A stretch of DNA of 38,292 bases from Armatimonadetes bacterium CG2_30_59_28 (GCA_001872605.1 MNXM01000186.1:1-38292), one strand, 5' to 3'; positions 15,377 to 24,987 are shown, numbered from the stretch's first letter. Translations and numbers: made by a program. Notes: generated by a model not told the origin, from the letters alone.

Positions 15377-18300
15377 GATACTGTTTCCCCAACCTCAGCC
15401 ACCCAAACTCGGAAGAATTCTTGCCGCCACAGACTCCCGGTGTCCACTGCAGCCACCCGCGAAAGCCGTCGCCGTCATTGTCGTTAACGGTCATCGACCA
15501 CGTGATGCTGCTTGAGGGAGCGACGTTCCGAACCCCAAGCGCCGTCCACGGAATAGCGGCTTCATAGATCGTCGCGTTCCCGTCCCGCACCACGGCCAGC
15601 GAACCGTCCTTGAGTGGGCAGGCGCCAGGCATCCATTGGAACAGCAAAGGGCCATGGGCGGTCTTCGTCAATCCAACCTCGTGCTCCGTGCCGTCAAAGT
15701 CCCCCTGCCGATTCGGCGCGCCTGGGTGGAAGGCCAACTGAATACAGTCTCCGCGCCAGATCTGGTATCCATCTTCATCCTGATGGAACTGATTGTCGCT
15801 TACTTCCGCAGCGATGTAGAAATTCGTGGCGTCCCATCCAACCCGTGCCTGTGCGGAGCAATCCCCTTCACCGCCATACCCTTTGCTGATCTTCACGCTC
15901 TCGCGATTGTCGCCGACCAGCGTGAGCGCTACGGCGGCGGGCCAGTCGTCCAGCTTCCCGTCGATTTTCGGCGCTTTGGGCAAGAAAGGACACTCCGCGG
16001 ATGCACGGGATTTAAGGACCGTCACCTGCGCTTCTACCGCGCTCTTGATGAACCGCAATGAAATGTTCTGCTGCGTCGTTGCGGAACTCACTGGGGCGGT
16101 GCATTTGAGCAGGATGTCCCGTCGCGCGTCGGGCGGTAATGAGCCCAACTCAACCTGTGAACCCGGCTCCACTCCCCAACCGTTGGGGAAGCGAACATCC
16201 AGAGTGCCTTTCCGCGCGGCGCGGCTGTTGTTCCGCACCTCAACTGGGAGTATGAAACTCTCGCCGCCACGGATGATGGGAATGAATCCCATCGTGACGG
16301 TGACGGGCGCCACAAGCCGCAGGTGCACCGGAAAGCGACGCGCGACTTTCCCCTGCGCCAAGTCCAGTGACACCGTCATGCTTGCGTCCGCAACATCTCT
16401 GTCCGTTTCGCTCGGCCAGAAGACGTGACTCACTTCGGTCGCACCCATCGCCGGAACTGCGCGGGTGGTTTCTTTTCCGTCGGGCCACTGGATGCGAACT
16501 TCCCGCTTCGTCGCCGATTCGTTGCGAATCGGCACCACCAACTCCGCGGGTTCTCCTCTCGCAACGCGCAGGAAAGATTCGCGCAATTCCACTTTGAAGG
16601 ATGATCCACGCGCTGCCTGCTGGAAGATGAACTCGCGCGCCGCCGCTCCCAACGCCGATTCAACCGGATGCTCCCGCGCAATGAGAATGGCAGATTTGCT
16701 CAGCTCTGCCATTCCTGTCAGGGGGCGCAGGGTGATTAGGCGGACCTCACGGGGAGAGAGAATTTCATCCTGCTGCACGCTGTCACCTTCGGCAATCCGC
16801 CAGGGGGTTGATCCCTGGGGTGTGAGTCGGGAAAGCGCCCATCCCGCGGTCCGAGTATCCGGAACTGTCCATTGCCGGGGATCGATGCGGTAGGCGAATC
16901 GCCGTGGCTCGTTGCTGAGGTTGGCGATGGCCATTCCCAGCGATCCGTCCCGCGCGCGCCACAGAGTGCCCATCACCGCCGGGAGCGTCGCTGTGTGTCG
17001 CGCTCTGCGGTACCACGTGGACGTGGAAGTCGGCACTGGATCGATAGGACGGATTTCGTCCAGCAGTTCGCCATAGATCAGATAGTCCTTTGCGGCGAGT
17101 CGGTACTGACAGAGCTTGCCGAGGTACTGGGTCTTGTCCCGATGCTGCTCCTCCAGCATCCACGTGCCATTCCAGCCCAGTTGGCAACCCCAGAGAAAAT
17201 CGCGTGCCTGCGCGGCAACAAAGGAATCGAGAGCATCCTGCGGGTCCTGAGGACTGGAGTAATAGATGGTGTAACCGGAGTAGATGACGGGGAGGAGCGG
17301 GATGTCGTTCTCGTCACGTTCGCTCCAAGTGAGGAAACCTTCGATGTTGTCCATGTAGGGCTCCGCGGTGTTCTCGGTGGTGAAGGCGACATTGTTTTCC
17401 ACGCCTTGCGCCTTCACCCGGTTCAGCATTTCCCGGTAGCCATCGACCCAGTGCGTTCCGCCGCCAACGGGGTGCCCGTGAGTCGCGTCAAAGCAGAGAG
17501 CGGGACGCGCAGCGCCGATCTGATCGAGGTATATCGCGTTGACTCCGCAGTTGTGGATGAGTCCATGGATTATCTCATTCACCTTCTCCTGCCACAGCTT
17601 CGTTGCCGGGCACATGGGCGCGAGGCGACGGCCCGATCCGTAGACTTCGGTGTAAGGCTCCCCGCTGCGTTGTTTCGCGGCGCCTTTGATGCCGACCTCA
17701 AAACTCGGGATGTCACGATCCCACAAGCGACCGTTGGTGTAAGGCATCATCACCTGTCCGCGACCGACCAGTTCGCGGACCACCTTGTCAAAATCCGGTT
17801 TGGTCGGGAAGTACTCGGGGTAGCTGTTATCGAAGGGAATTTCGTGCCAGTTGTACCAGTGCAGCCCTACAGAGACCGGGAAGGTTTCCTGCGTTTTAAT
17901 CATCCACTCCCGTACATCCTTCGGCATTCCGCCGCCCAACATCCAGACCCCCAACTCCGTAAAGTGACGCGGCACATCCTTGCGGTCTGCCAGCCATCCT
18001 TTGCGGGTCCATGGTTGGTGCGCCGCCCACTGTCTGTAGATGCGCGCCGCCTGCCACCAATCGCCACGATAGGCTTGGATCACAACCGGAAAAGGAGCGG
18101 CCACGCTGGAGCCGGGGACCCCCATGTTCTCAGCCGCGGTCACGATGGACGCGTCTTGGTCGGACGAGAGCACCAGACGCTTGGCCCGCGCCGCGCCATC
18201 GTGAGCGGCAATGTACAATCCGGCGTCCCCGCGGTGGAAGGCCATCATCTGAGTCGGGCACGCGGCCGATGGATAGGATCGATCAAAGCTACCGCGGAAG

Positions 18301-19964
18301 TTCCGTTGCAGCCTGGCTCCCCAGTTCCCGCCGGGCACGACCACGTCAGCAGCGCTCTTGGGAGTGACCGTCGGCAGAACAGGAAAATGCGTTTCCCACA
18401 ATCCCAGCCGTTTGCTGCGGTTCCCCACGGATATCTGCCATTCACTACGGCCGGCTGATGGCGCGAGCCTGATTTCCACTGTCACGTCAACCACGTTCGG
18501 TTCACCGGGGAGATCGAGACCGCGGTAGCTGATCGTGAGTGTTTGGCCCGCCGCGCTCTTCTCCAGCTTCGCTGCGCTGTCAGCCGCTGAGCGGTTGTCC
18601 AGGAAAACGCCCTCGTCCTTTACTCCTTCACCTTCCATTGGGCCGCGAAACTCGATCTTCCACAATCCCGGCGCGCCGTCACGTGGGTGGACAAATCGCG
18701 CGCCTCCCGCCAGACGATTCTCAATGCCGAGGCACGCGAAGCCCTGGACTTTGTCAGCGAACGCAATGCGCAGAGCGTCGTTATTGAGTTCGTACCCTCC
18801 CGAGGGCACCGTGATCGAGGTCGCGCCACCGGTGCCCGCAGGAATATCGGCGAGGACTCGCACCGTCTGCTTCCTCCCCGCCCCAAGCCAGCGAGAGAAC
18901 CATGAGTAGTCGTCCGCGCTCGGCCCGAAATAGAGCAGACCCGTGAATGAGACTGCCGTTGACGCCCACTTGGATGCGGGACCACGCACGTAGTAAACGA
19001 ACTCATTAGAGGCATCCCAGCAGGTTACTCCGGGCTGCCCAACTCCAACCGCGTCCTGATCGGTAGCCATGATGCCCCAGTGGCGACCCGTGTAGCTCCT
19101 GCTTTTTGTTCCTGGAGTGGCCATGGTGTACTCTTGAGGGGGGTCGCCAACGACAAAGCGGTTGTATTGGAAGTCCTTCCGGGAGGGGTGGAGAAAGTGC
19201 AACTCATCCCAGAGACGTTGAGCATCCTGAGTAATGGCACAGGACACTTCCACAACCGGCGAACACGGCGAGTAGACGTAGCGATACTTCGCCCGCGGAT
19301 TTCCTGGAGCGTAGTCGCTGTCCCAGTACCCAGATTCTGTTTCAATCACCACGCGGGTGGAACTCGCGAAAGCGACTCGTGCAGTGGCGTTCGCGTCCGC
19401 ATCGGCCTTATATCCGCGGCGCAACTCCTTCGAGTGGAGTCGGTCATAGAACGATAACCGCGTCTCCTCGTTTCCGGACAGACGGAAGATGATCTTGTCC
19501 GGGAAACCGCCGTGGCCTTTCTTCGGATGACGAATCCGGAAATAGGAGTTCTCGATGACGATGTGGGTGTCTGTTTGAGTAAGCTGCAGATCACTCGTGG
19601 CGGATACCGGAGACGACTTCTCCACAAACGCGTAACGACGCACCTCCCCCGGAGCAGTGATGCCCGGTTGCAGCCACGAGAGAACAGGTTCCGCGGCATT
19701 GCTTGTGTCCACGGAGAACTCGACCGGGGCCATCGGTCGGCCACCTTCGTTCATCTCCACGAGCCTCCGTTCCTTGACCGCTTCGATCTGCTCTGCACTC
19801 AGCGTGATACTGACCGCTGCCCGGAATCTCTCCCAGACTCCGTTGCGCACCTCGAACAATACCGGACGTCTCTCATCGGCGGACGCCACCTGGCAGGTGC
19901 GTGACAGAAAGACCCCCAACAACAGCAGAACGGCATAACGGGTCGGGAAGCAAGTTGTTCTCAT
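15369..19964 (-). CDS. Giant secreted DUF6259 glycoside-hydrolase-like protein with CBM9-like tail
   Basis: A 1531-residue exported protein. Residues 1-29 are a signal peptide (VLLLLGVFLSRTCQVASA). Residues about 30-620 are beta-rich, resembling the sandwich domains in front of GH barrels. Residues about 640-1010 match DUF6259, a TIM-barrel family: VGLHWYNWHEIPFDNSYPEY, VNAIYLDQIGAARPALCFD and HGHPVGGGTHWVDGYR. Asp814 (LDQIG) and Glu864 (FTTENT) are positioned as candidate catalytic acids, by analogy with related barrels. Residues about 1215-1310 look like a NEW3/Ig-type sandwich. Residues about 1327-1525 look like a CBM9 family carbohydrate-binding domain (PKIDGKLDDWP, NFYIAAEVSDN, GDCIQLAFHP). 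It probably degrades a polysaccharide at the cell surface. GAGGAG precedes the start by five bases, and a promoter is proposed at 20008-20037. Confidence 0.88.
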   Translation of the reverse strand: MRTTCFPTRYAVLLLLGVFLSRTCQVASADERRPVLFEVRNGVWERFRAAVSITLSAEQIEAVKERRLVEMNEGGRPMAPVEFSVDTSNAAEPVLSWLQPGITAPGEVRRYAFVEKSSPVSATSDLQLTQTDTHIVIENSYFRIRHPKKGHGGFPDKIIFRLSGNEETRLSFYDRLHSKELRRGYKADADANATARVAFASSTRVVIETESGYWDSDYAPGNPRAKYRYVYSPCSPVVEVSCAITQDAQRLWDELHFLHPSRKDFQYNRFVVGDPPQEYTMATPGTKSRSYTGRHWGIMATDQDAVGVGQPGVTCWDASNEFVYYVRGPASKWASTAVSFTGLLYFGPSADDYSWFSRWLGAGRKQTVRVLADIPAGTGGATSITVPSGGYELNNDALRIAFADKVQGFACLGIENRLAGGARFVHPRDGAPGLWKIEFRGPMEGEGVKDEGVFLDNRSAADSAAKLEKSAAGQTLTISYRGLDLPGEPNVVDVTVEIRLAPSAGRSEWQISVGNRSKRLGLWETHFPVLPTVTPKSAADVVVPGGNWGARLQRNFRGSFDRSYPSAACPTQMMAFHRGDAGLYIAAHDGAARAKRLVLSSDQDASIVTAAENMGVPGSSVAAPFPVVIQAYRGDWWQAARIYRQWAAHQPWTRKGWLADRKDVPRHFTELGVWMLGGGMPKDVREWMIKTQETFPVSVGLHWYNWHEIPFDNSYPEYFPTKPDFDKVVRELVGRGQVMMPYTNGRLWDRDIPSFEVGIKGAAKQRSGEPYTEVYGSGRRLAPMCPATKLWQEKVNEIIHGLIHNCGVNAIYLDQIGAARPALCFDATHGHPVGGGTHWVDGYREMLNRVKAQGVENNVAFTTENTAEPYMDNIEGFLTWSERDENDIPLLPVIYSGYTIYYSSPQDPQDALDSFVAAQARDFLWGCQLGWNGTWMLEEQHRDKTQYLGKLCQYRLAAKDYLIYGELLDEIRPIDPVPTSTSTWYRRARHTATLPAVMGTLWRARDGSLGMAIANLSNEPRRFAYRIDPRQWTVPDTRTAGWALSRLTPQGSTPWRIAEGDSVQQDEILSPREVRLITLRPLTGMAELSKSAILIAREHPVESALGAAAREFIFQQAARGSSFKVELRESFLRVARGEPAELVVPIRNESATKREVRIQWPDGKETTRAVPAMGATEVSHVFWPSETDRDVADASMTVSLDLAQGKVARRFPVHLRLVAPVTVTMGFIPIIRGGESFILPVEVRNNSRAARKGTLDVRFPNGWGVEPGSQVELGSLPPDARRDILLKCTAPVSSATTQQNISLRFIKSAVEAQVTVLKSRASAECPFLPKAPKIDGKLDDWPAAVALTLVGDNRESVKISKGYGGEGDCSAQARVGWDATNFYIAAEVSDNQFHQDEDGYQIWRGDCIQLAFHPGAPNRQGDFDGTEHEVGLTKTAHGPLLFQWMPGACPLKDGSLAVVRDGNATIYEAAIPWTALGVRNVAPSSSITWSMTVNDNDGDGFRGWLQWTPGVCGGKNSSEFGWLRLGKQYQP

Positions 19965-20007
19965 GGCGACTCCTCTTCAGTGTGCCCGGGCACTACTTGA
20001 TGGACCA

Positions 20008-20037
20008 AATATAGCCGATTCCCCATTACCTGACCAA
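20008..20037 (-). promoter_or_regulatory. Sigma-70-like promoter of the DUF6259 gene
   Basis: Read on the minus strand, TTGGTC (20037-20032) and TATATT (20013-20008) are separated by 18 bases. The DUF6259 start codon is about 45 bases downstream with a good Shine-Dalgarno sequence. This suggests the 15-20 kb part of the block can be transcribed separately from the fusion gene. Confidence 0.45.
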
Positions 20038-20117
20038 GGTTCTGGCGACGTCTTGTTCCCTACGGGGAACCGTCGGTTTGTCGATTTGCGGCGTCTCCTT
20101 CCGAAAATAGATGCTTT

Positions 20118-20180
20118 GAACCGCGAAGACACAAAGCACGCGAAGGGTTCTTCTTAGCGGTCTTCGCGGCTTCGCGGCTA
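20118..20180. repeat. GAAG-rich imperfect inverted repeat
   Basis: AACCGCGAAGACACAAAGCA at 20118-20137, continuing CGCGAAG, is followed by CTTCGCGGCTTCGCGGCT at about 20162-20179, giving imperfect inverted arms. It is related in style to the repeat at 15311-15376. Confidence 0.5.
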
Positions 20181-20319
20181 AAAAGAACTCTCTCCCGTTT
20201 TCATCCTCCGTGGTGCCCGAGCGGTCATGGGCGATTCCCTTGAAAATCCGGATGGAGCCTGCCCCGACACCATCGGGGGAATTCGACGGTTGGTCGCCAG
20301 GAGTAGCGCAAACCGAACA

Positions 20320-20345
20320 ATCCCCCAAATCGAGTTCGGGGGGAT
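20320..20345. repeat. Single copy of the ATCCCC...GGGGAT palindrome
   Basis: ATCCCCCAAATCGAGTTCGG at 20320-20339 continues GGGGAT to 20345. It matches the core of the four palindromes at 61-301 and shows that the unit is dispersed. It lies in the gap below the URO-D/beta-helix gene. Confidence 0.7.
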
Positions 20346-20417
20346 TCGGAGTTAAGTGCATAAGCATTTCCCCTTATTTCTGTCACAGGAACAACGGCCG
20401 CGTCTTCCGCACACGAA

Positions 20418-22703
20418 TCACGACGACGCGGAATCCACCATGCTGAGGTTCTCGGATTCTCCCTCAAACAGGTGCGTTGCGGCATCCGGTCGCAACTGTT
20501 TGATGTCAGTGAACCGCACGTCCTTGACTCCCGCCTTGACCATGACGGAGAAGGAGGCGCCGCGGGAAACGACATTCCTCACGGAAATGTTGCGCAGGTT
20601 GCCTCTTCTATATCCGCTGCCGTATCCTGTGTAAATCTTCACGCAGGACTCGCGCGAGGACGCCTCCTCCTCGAACACATTCTCGATGGCGATGTTGTAA
20701 ACCTTGGGCGACGTAGCGAGGCATATCACCCCGTGGCAAAGCCCTCCCGTGCGGATGTTCCGTACGACGATGTCATGAATGTTGGCGGCATCCCCCTCGA
20801 ACTCCCAGCCCATGGGCTGCATGGGAAAGATGTACCGCGACGCGGGGGTGATGAGGGTGCCGTGCAACGCTGTGCATGCCACCGTGTCATCGCTGGTCGA
20901 GCCGGAGATGCTGTCGACCAGGCAGAACGAGCAGCCGTTGCGGAAGTTGATACCGTCGCCGTTCTTCACGTCGGTGTCGAACACGATGTCGTGCAGATAC
21001 CCGTGGGAACACTGTTCCTGCGAGATCGCCCAGCAGTGCGTCTTGCGCATGGTGAAGCCCGACATTTCATATCCCGTCACCCTCGAAAGCTGTATGCCGA
21101 CCGTGCGCCATCCGAAGAAGTCACCCAGCCACTCCTCCACAATGCCAGTTTTCGGGTTGGCCGCCGTGTAAGGATTGTCCGCGCCCTCGATCGCCGCGTT
21201 GTTGCGGCCAGTAATCCGTATGTTTGCAGTTGGCTCCACCGACAAGCAGACGCCAAAGGGATCAGCGGGATTTGGCAATATTCCGGCGGCGCGGATGATG
21301 TTATCATGCACGCCATCAGCAAGCTTCAGCCGGCAAGCGTCGATGACCAGCTCCGTGTTCGACGGCAGCAGGATCGTCCGGTCGATGATCCAGTCCTGCG
21401 AGTCCAGCACGACGATGCGGGGCGTGGCCGACTCTCGCGCCGAGGTGATCGCCGACTCAATCGCCTCGGACGGTGAGCGGCCCGGCAGGAAATCCGCTGC
21501 CCGCACGCAACAACCGTGAACGCGCTTCGGGATGTAGCGATCCGCGAATTCCGCGCTCGACAGCTTCGCCAGCTCCCCGCAATACACGCCTCCCGACGTA
21601 CCGGAGCGCCGGGACGAACGTGCAGTCCCCAGGTTGTCGAAAGCCTCCATATACCGCGCCATCGCGTCGCGATCCTCAGCGTGGACGTTCAGAATCATCC
21701 TGTCCGACTTATTGAACTTTTCCCAAAGCGCGACAGCCGTCTTCGGCGAGTCCGCGCCCCACCAGCACCACAACCCCTTCCCGAGCGCATTGATTCTCTC
21801 ATACAGCCAAGTCCAATCCTTGCTCAGACTCTCCCCGGCGCCCGGAACCCACTGGATGACCCTAACCTTGTCAATGGTGCAGATCGACTCCAGATGAGTG
21901 ATGTTCCCCAGGCCGTCGAGATGGTACTCGACAGCATCGAAACGGTCGATTTCCTGCCGCAGATACGGCAGCGCGAATTCATCGAAATGTTCCTTCCCGA
22001 TGTTGTAACCGAAATCGCACTGCGGTGTCGCTGCCTTGCCATCGGCATAGAAGCCGTGTCCCGTGACGCTACCGTATTCTTCCACCTCCAGAATCCGGCA
22101 GACCTCGTCCATGACTTCGGCGTGGGCGGTCATAATCTGCTTCATGGCCTGGTGCACGCCATCGGGATTGTCGTAGAAATCCGTCATGAGCTGGACATTG
22201 CCCCGGAGCGCGGCCAGTGTGTCCAGGTTGTTATAGTAAGGCTGCGCGGTCCCGAAGATCAGCCGGCCGGCGCACTTCCGCTTGATGCATTCGGCGAGCC
22301 GCACCCATCTTTCCCACCAAGGGGAGTCGCGACAGAACTTGATCTCCGTCGAATTCAGGTCTTCGATGAAGGGCTTGGCGTGCGTGTCAGTGCCCCAGGT
22401 TTCCCTGATCGAGTGAATATCCGCTCCCAGGAACGCGGGCATCAAGTCGATGATTAGTGAGGGGAGGTAGAATGGTACGGAATCACCCAGGAATTCGTGC
22501 GTTTCCGCCCAGCGCAGCGCCTGGTCGACAATCTCCCCATAATCGTGCGAAAGCGCCGCTCCCCATGCTGGCTTCTGGACAGGATCCACACCTTTCTTTG
22601 GAGGTTCAACCAGCAGGATCGGGCGGCCCAGTGTACCATCCCAGAATCTTCGCCAGTTCTGCCTTACGTCATCGAAGTCTTTCCGAAACTCCAGTTCGCT
22701 CAT
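20418..22703 (-). CDS. Fusion of URO-D-like domain with right-handed beta-helix domain
   Basis: A 761-residue protein without a signal peptide. The N-terminal part, to about residue 360, is a divergent URO-D-fold barrel: RFWDGTLGRPILLVEPP near the start, then YHLDGLGNITHLESI and VRVIQWVPGAGE in the barrel strands. From about residue 375 on it is a right-handed parallel beta-helix like those of GH28 and pectate-lyase-type proteins: ILLPSNTELVIDACRLKLAD, IRITGRNNAAIEG, GDGINFRNGCS and HDIVVRNIRTGG. The join near 21600-21640 is rich in Arg, Ser and Gly and looks irregular. ATG 22703 is preferred over 22718 because TTGGAG lies just before it. It is the first gene of the minus-strand block. A cytoplasmic sugar-binding or lyase role is possible. 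A past gene fusion is the simplest reading, since no single family I know has both parts. Confidence 0.8.
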   Translation of the reverse strand: MSELEFRKDFDDVRQNWRRFWDGTLGRPILLVEPPKKGVDPVQKPAWGAALSHDYGEIVDQALRWAETHEFLGDSVPFYLPSLIIDLMPAFLGADIHSIRETWGTDTHAKPFIEDLNSTEIKFCRDSPWWERWVRLAECIKRKCAGRLIFGTAQPYYNNLDTLAALRGNVQLMTDFYDNPDGVHQAMKQIMTAHAEVMDEVCRILEVEEYGSVTGHGFYADGKAATPQCDFGYNIGKEHFDEFALPYLRQEIDRFDAVEYHLDGLGNITHLESICTIDKVRVIQWVPGAGESLSKDWTWLYERINALGKGLWCWWGADSPKTAVALWEKFNKSDRMILNVHAEDRDAMARYMEAFDNLGTARSSRRSGTSGGVYCGELAKLSSAEFADRYIPKRVHGCCVRAADFLPGRSPSEAIESAITSARESATPRIVVLDSQDWIIDRTILLPSNTELVIDACRLKLADGVHDNIIRAAGILPNPADPFGVCLSVEPTANIRITGRNNAAIEGADNPYTAANPKTGIVEEWLGDFFGWRTVGIQLSRVTGYEMSGFTMRKTHCWAISQEQCSHGYLHDIVFDTDVKNGDGINFRNGCSFCLVDSISGSTSDDTVACTALHGTLITPASRYIFPMQPMGWEFEGDAANIHDIVVRNIRTGGLCHGVICLATSPKVYNIAIENVFEEEASSRESCVKIYTGYGSGYRRGNLRNISVRNVVSRGASFSVMVKAGVKDVRFTDIKQLRPDAATHLFEGESENLSMVDSASS

Positions 22704-22870
22704 CGTTACTCCAAGCAATTCCTTCCCGTATTTCGAGAGATGGCAGACCTCGCCCCGACTTGAAGGGTAACGGGCTTTGCTGAATCCTCATCTGGTAACC
22801 GAAACTACCGAGACACCGTCCATGTCCCATCGTGGAAAACTGTGCCACGAAAGATCATTGTGGCCTTCGC

Positions 22871-23022
22871 ATATTCATCACCGATAGGGATCCTCCCTTC
22901 TTGTGAAACAGGTTGTACTGCCGAACAGGGCCGACAAGCCTTGTCGCAGTATGCGTAATTGAGGTTCGGCAGTGCAACTGCCTCACAACGACGAAAGGTG
23001 GATTTTCAACGGTGACGAGTAT
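22871..23022. repeat. Nested palindromic element (outer-arm family A, inner hairpin type 3)
   Basis: The left outer arm ATATTCATCACCGATAGGGA (from 22871) pairs imperfectly with the right outer arm ending TTCAACGGTGACGAGTAT at 23022. The inner arms TGTGAAACAGGTTGTACTGC (from about 22902, continuing CGAAC) and GTTCGGCAGTGCAACTGCCT (to about 22983, continuing CACA) pair well. At the centre is CGACAAG-C-CTTGTCG (22932-22946). The right outer arm is the family A sequence TATACTCGTCACCGTTGAA on the minus strand. The inner hairpin is unrelated to those at 6175 and 33752. Confidence 0.72.
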
Positions 23023-23202
23023 AGCATATCGTGACTTCCCTGAGCCGCGAGCGCCTTCTCGATGGCCGCGCTCGCGTCCACCTTCCACCGAAGCGAGTTC
23101 GGCGGAATTTCCCGGAGTAGTTCTCGGAGTTGGTTGAACTCAAAGTTCGGAGCGAATAAGCATTGTCACAAATCTTGCTTGCACCCGTGATGGACTTAAG
23201 CC

Positions 23203-23232
23203 TTGACGCTCCATCACCTCCGTCCCTATAAT
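23203..23232 (+). promoter_or_regulatory. Near-consensus sigma-70 promoter of the symporter gene
   Basis: TTGACG at 23203-23208 and a perfect TATAAT at 23227-23232 are separated by 18 bases. The symporter ATG is about 130 bases downstream. No operator palindrome was recognised next to the boxes. This is the best promoter match in the window. Confidence 0.65.
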
Positions 23233-23370
23233 GGGCGGAGTATCTATGAGGAACCAGTTCGCCGGTCTGTTACTTGAGGTTTGAGGGAAAAGGACACGGC
23301 AGAAGCCGATCTCCAAGCTTTCTTCAGGCTTCGAGTTTCTCGACAGGCACACAAGGGAGCGTCCATTCTC

Positions 23371-24903
23371 ATGCCGGAGAAAATCGACCTCAGCGCGATA
23401 CAGACCGAATTTGGAGCCGGCAACTACGTTGTTCTCGCCACCTACTTCCTCGCCATGCTGATTATCGGCATCCGGGCGGGAAGGCAGACGCGGGGGGCGG
23501 CGGGATACTTCACCGGGGAGGGCAAGATCCATCACGTTCTTGTCGGGCTGTCGCTCCTGGGAACATACCTTTCCGCTCTAACGATGATGGCGCTTCCAGC
23601 CATGTCCTTCGGCAAAGCGGACATGACCTGGTCAATCCAGATTCCCTTTTTGTTGATCACTGCCGTCGTCATCACTCGGTTTGTATTGCCCCGCTATCGG
23701 GAAGCCGGATGTTTGAGCGTCTATGAATTCCTGGAGCAACAAATCCACGTTTCCTCCCGTCTGCTGGCCTCGGTCGCTTTTATCGCTCTCTCCATCGGGC
23801 GCATGGGTTTGGTGCTGTATCTACCAGCGCTCTCTTTCAGCATTGTGACTGGATTCGACCTGATGACGACCCTCGTGGTGATGGGTATCATCGTCACCTT
23901 CTACACCGTCCTCGGGGGAATCCGCGGCGTCATCTGGACCGACGCTATTCAGGTAGTCATCTTCATCGTCGGGGCGTTGGTGTCGCTGGTTTACATGTTT
24001 GATGCCGACGTGAACTTCCTCGCGATTGCCAACGCCCATCACAAATTTCGTGTCTTCAACTGGGACACGCGGATCACCGAGGTGACCACTCTGTGGCTCG
24101 TGCTGGAAACAGTCTTTCAGACCATTCGCATCTACGCGACTCAGCAGGACATGACACAACGCTACATTGCCGCGGAGTCAACGGAGAAGGCCAACCGCAG
24201 CGTCTGGATATCCATCCTTGGGTACATCCCGCTCGGATACCTGTTCTACTTTATCGGCGTGGCGCTGTTTGTCTACTACACCGCCAACCCTGATCCCAAC
24301 GTCGAGCTTCTTGCCAGGGCCGAGAAACTGGATTCGCTGTACGGGTACTTTGTTGTCACTCACATGCCGCAAGGGCTTGCAGGGCTGGTGATCGCCGCCT
24401 TCTTTGCAGCCTCCATGTCCACGATCTCATCCAGTATGAACTCCTGCTCCGCAGTATGCGTGGAGGATTTCTATCGTCGCTTCTCAAGGAGCGAGAAACC
24501 CGATGACCACTACCTGCGAGTTGCCAAGTCACTGTCCCTCGTCTGGGGTCTCCTGACCGTGGTCATGGGAATCCTGTTGATGGAGATTACCCGGGCGCAG
24601 GTTGTCTGGAGCAAAACCATGTCCATCTCCACCTGTGGAATGCTGGGGCTGATGGCGCTCGCGTTCCTGCCGCGCCGAATTCATCCCGCGGCCGCGGTGA
24701 CGGGGTTCGTGTCTTCCTATGTCGCGCTTTTCGTTATGATGTACTGTCTGCGGTTGAATCCCACCGTTGGGTTCGTGTTCCCCATCGAGAAGGGGACGGG
24801 GGTTAACTTCCTCCTCTGGCCGGTGGTCGGGAATCTGGTGTGCTTCTTCGTGGCGCTGGGAGTGGACACGCTGTTACCTAATAGAGGTGCAGAGCCTGAG
24901 TAG
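23371..24903 (+). CDS. Sodium:solute symporter (SSS family)
   Basis: A 510-residue inner-membrane transporter of the sodium/solute symporter family. At least twelve hydrophobic helices are visible, among them NYVVLATYFLAMLIIGIRAG (residues about 17-36), HVLVGLSLLGTYLSALTMMA and TLVVMGIIVTFYTVLGGIRG. The family signature GGIRGVIWTDAIQVVIFI and a late AGLVIAAFFAASMSTISSSM, which forms part of the sodium site in this fold, are present. It would use a sodium gradient to import a sugar, organic acid or similar solute. Its position beside the polysaccharide-degrading block suggests uptake of the products, but specificity cannot be read from sequence. ATG 23371 is preferred to the longer frame from 23281 because AAGGGAG precedes it and the extra 30 residues are charged and unlike the family. 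Confidence 0.92.
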   Translation: MPEKIDLSAIQTEFGAGNYVVLATYFLAMLIIGIRAGRQTRGAAGYFTGEGKIHHVLVGLSLLGTYLSALTMMALPAMSFGKADMTWSIQIPFLLITAVVITRFVLPRYREAGCLSVYEFLEQQIHVSSRLLASVAFIALSIGRMGLVLYLPALSFSIVTGFDLMTTLVVMGIIVTFYTVLGGIRGVIWTDAIQVVIFIVGALVSLVYMFDADVNFLAIANAHHKFRVFNWDTRITEVTTLWLVLETVFQTIRIYATQQDMTQRYIAAESTEKANRSVWISILGYIPLGYLFYFIGVALFVYYTANPDPNVELLARAEKLDSLYGYFVVTHMPQGLAGLVIAAFFAASMSTISSSMNSCSAVCVEDFYRRFSRSEKPDDHYLRVAKSLSLVWGLLTVVMGILLMEITRAQVVWSKTMSISTCGMLGLMALAFLPRRIHPAAAVTGFVSSYVALFVMMYCLRLNPTVGFVFPIEKGTGVNFLLWPVVGNLVCFFVALGVDTLLPNRGAEPE

Positions 24904-24987
24904 CAGCGCCTCGGTCCATCGCTGCTCCAGGCCCAATTCTGAGATTGAGTGCACCGCAGTCGCGAACCAACTCTACCGTGGAACAGT

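Larger units (their letters stand above)
19965..20417. other. Intergenic region with promoter, hairpins and repeats
   Basis: This 453-base gap separates the URO-D/beta-helix fusion gene from the DUF6259 gene on the minus strand. It contains the minus-strand promoter candidate at 20008-20037, a GTTCCC-TACG-GGGAAC hairpin at 20055-20070 with a stable cTACGg-type loop, the GAAG repeat at 20118-20180, and a single copy of the ATCCCC...GGGGAT palindrome at 20320-20345. I see no gene. Confidence 0.55.
22719..23370. other. Divergent intergenic region with nested palindrome and symporter promoter
   Basis: This 652-base gap separates the minus-strand carbohydrate block from the plus-strand symporter. 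It contains the nested palindrome at 22871-23022, the strong plus-strand promoter at 23203-23232, and in the symporter leader a GAAGCC...GGCTTC pairing at 23302-23332. No convincing gene was found, and no minus-strand promoter was clear. Confidence 0.6.

Noticed and set aside
16872-18458. 528-residue plus-strand frame
   Set aside because: It is antisense to the DUF6259 barrel, which has strong family motifs on the other strand.
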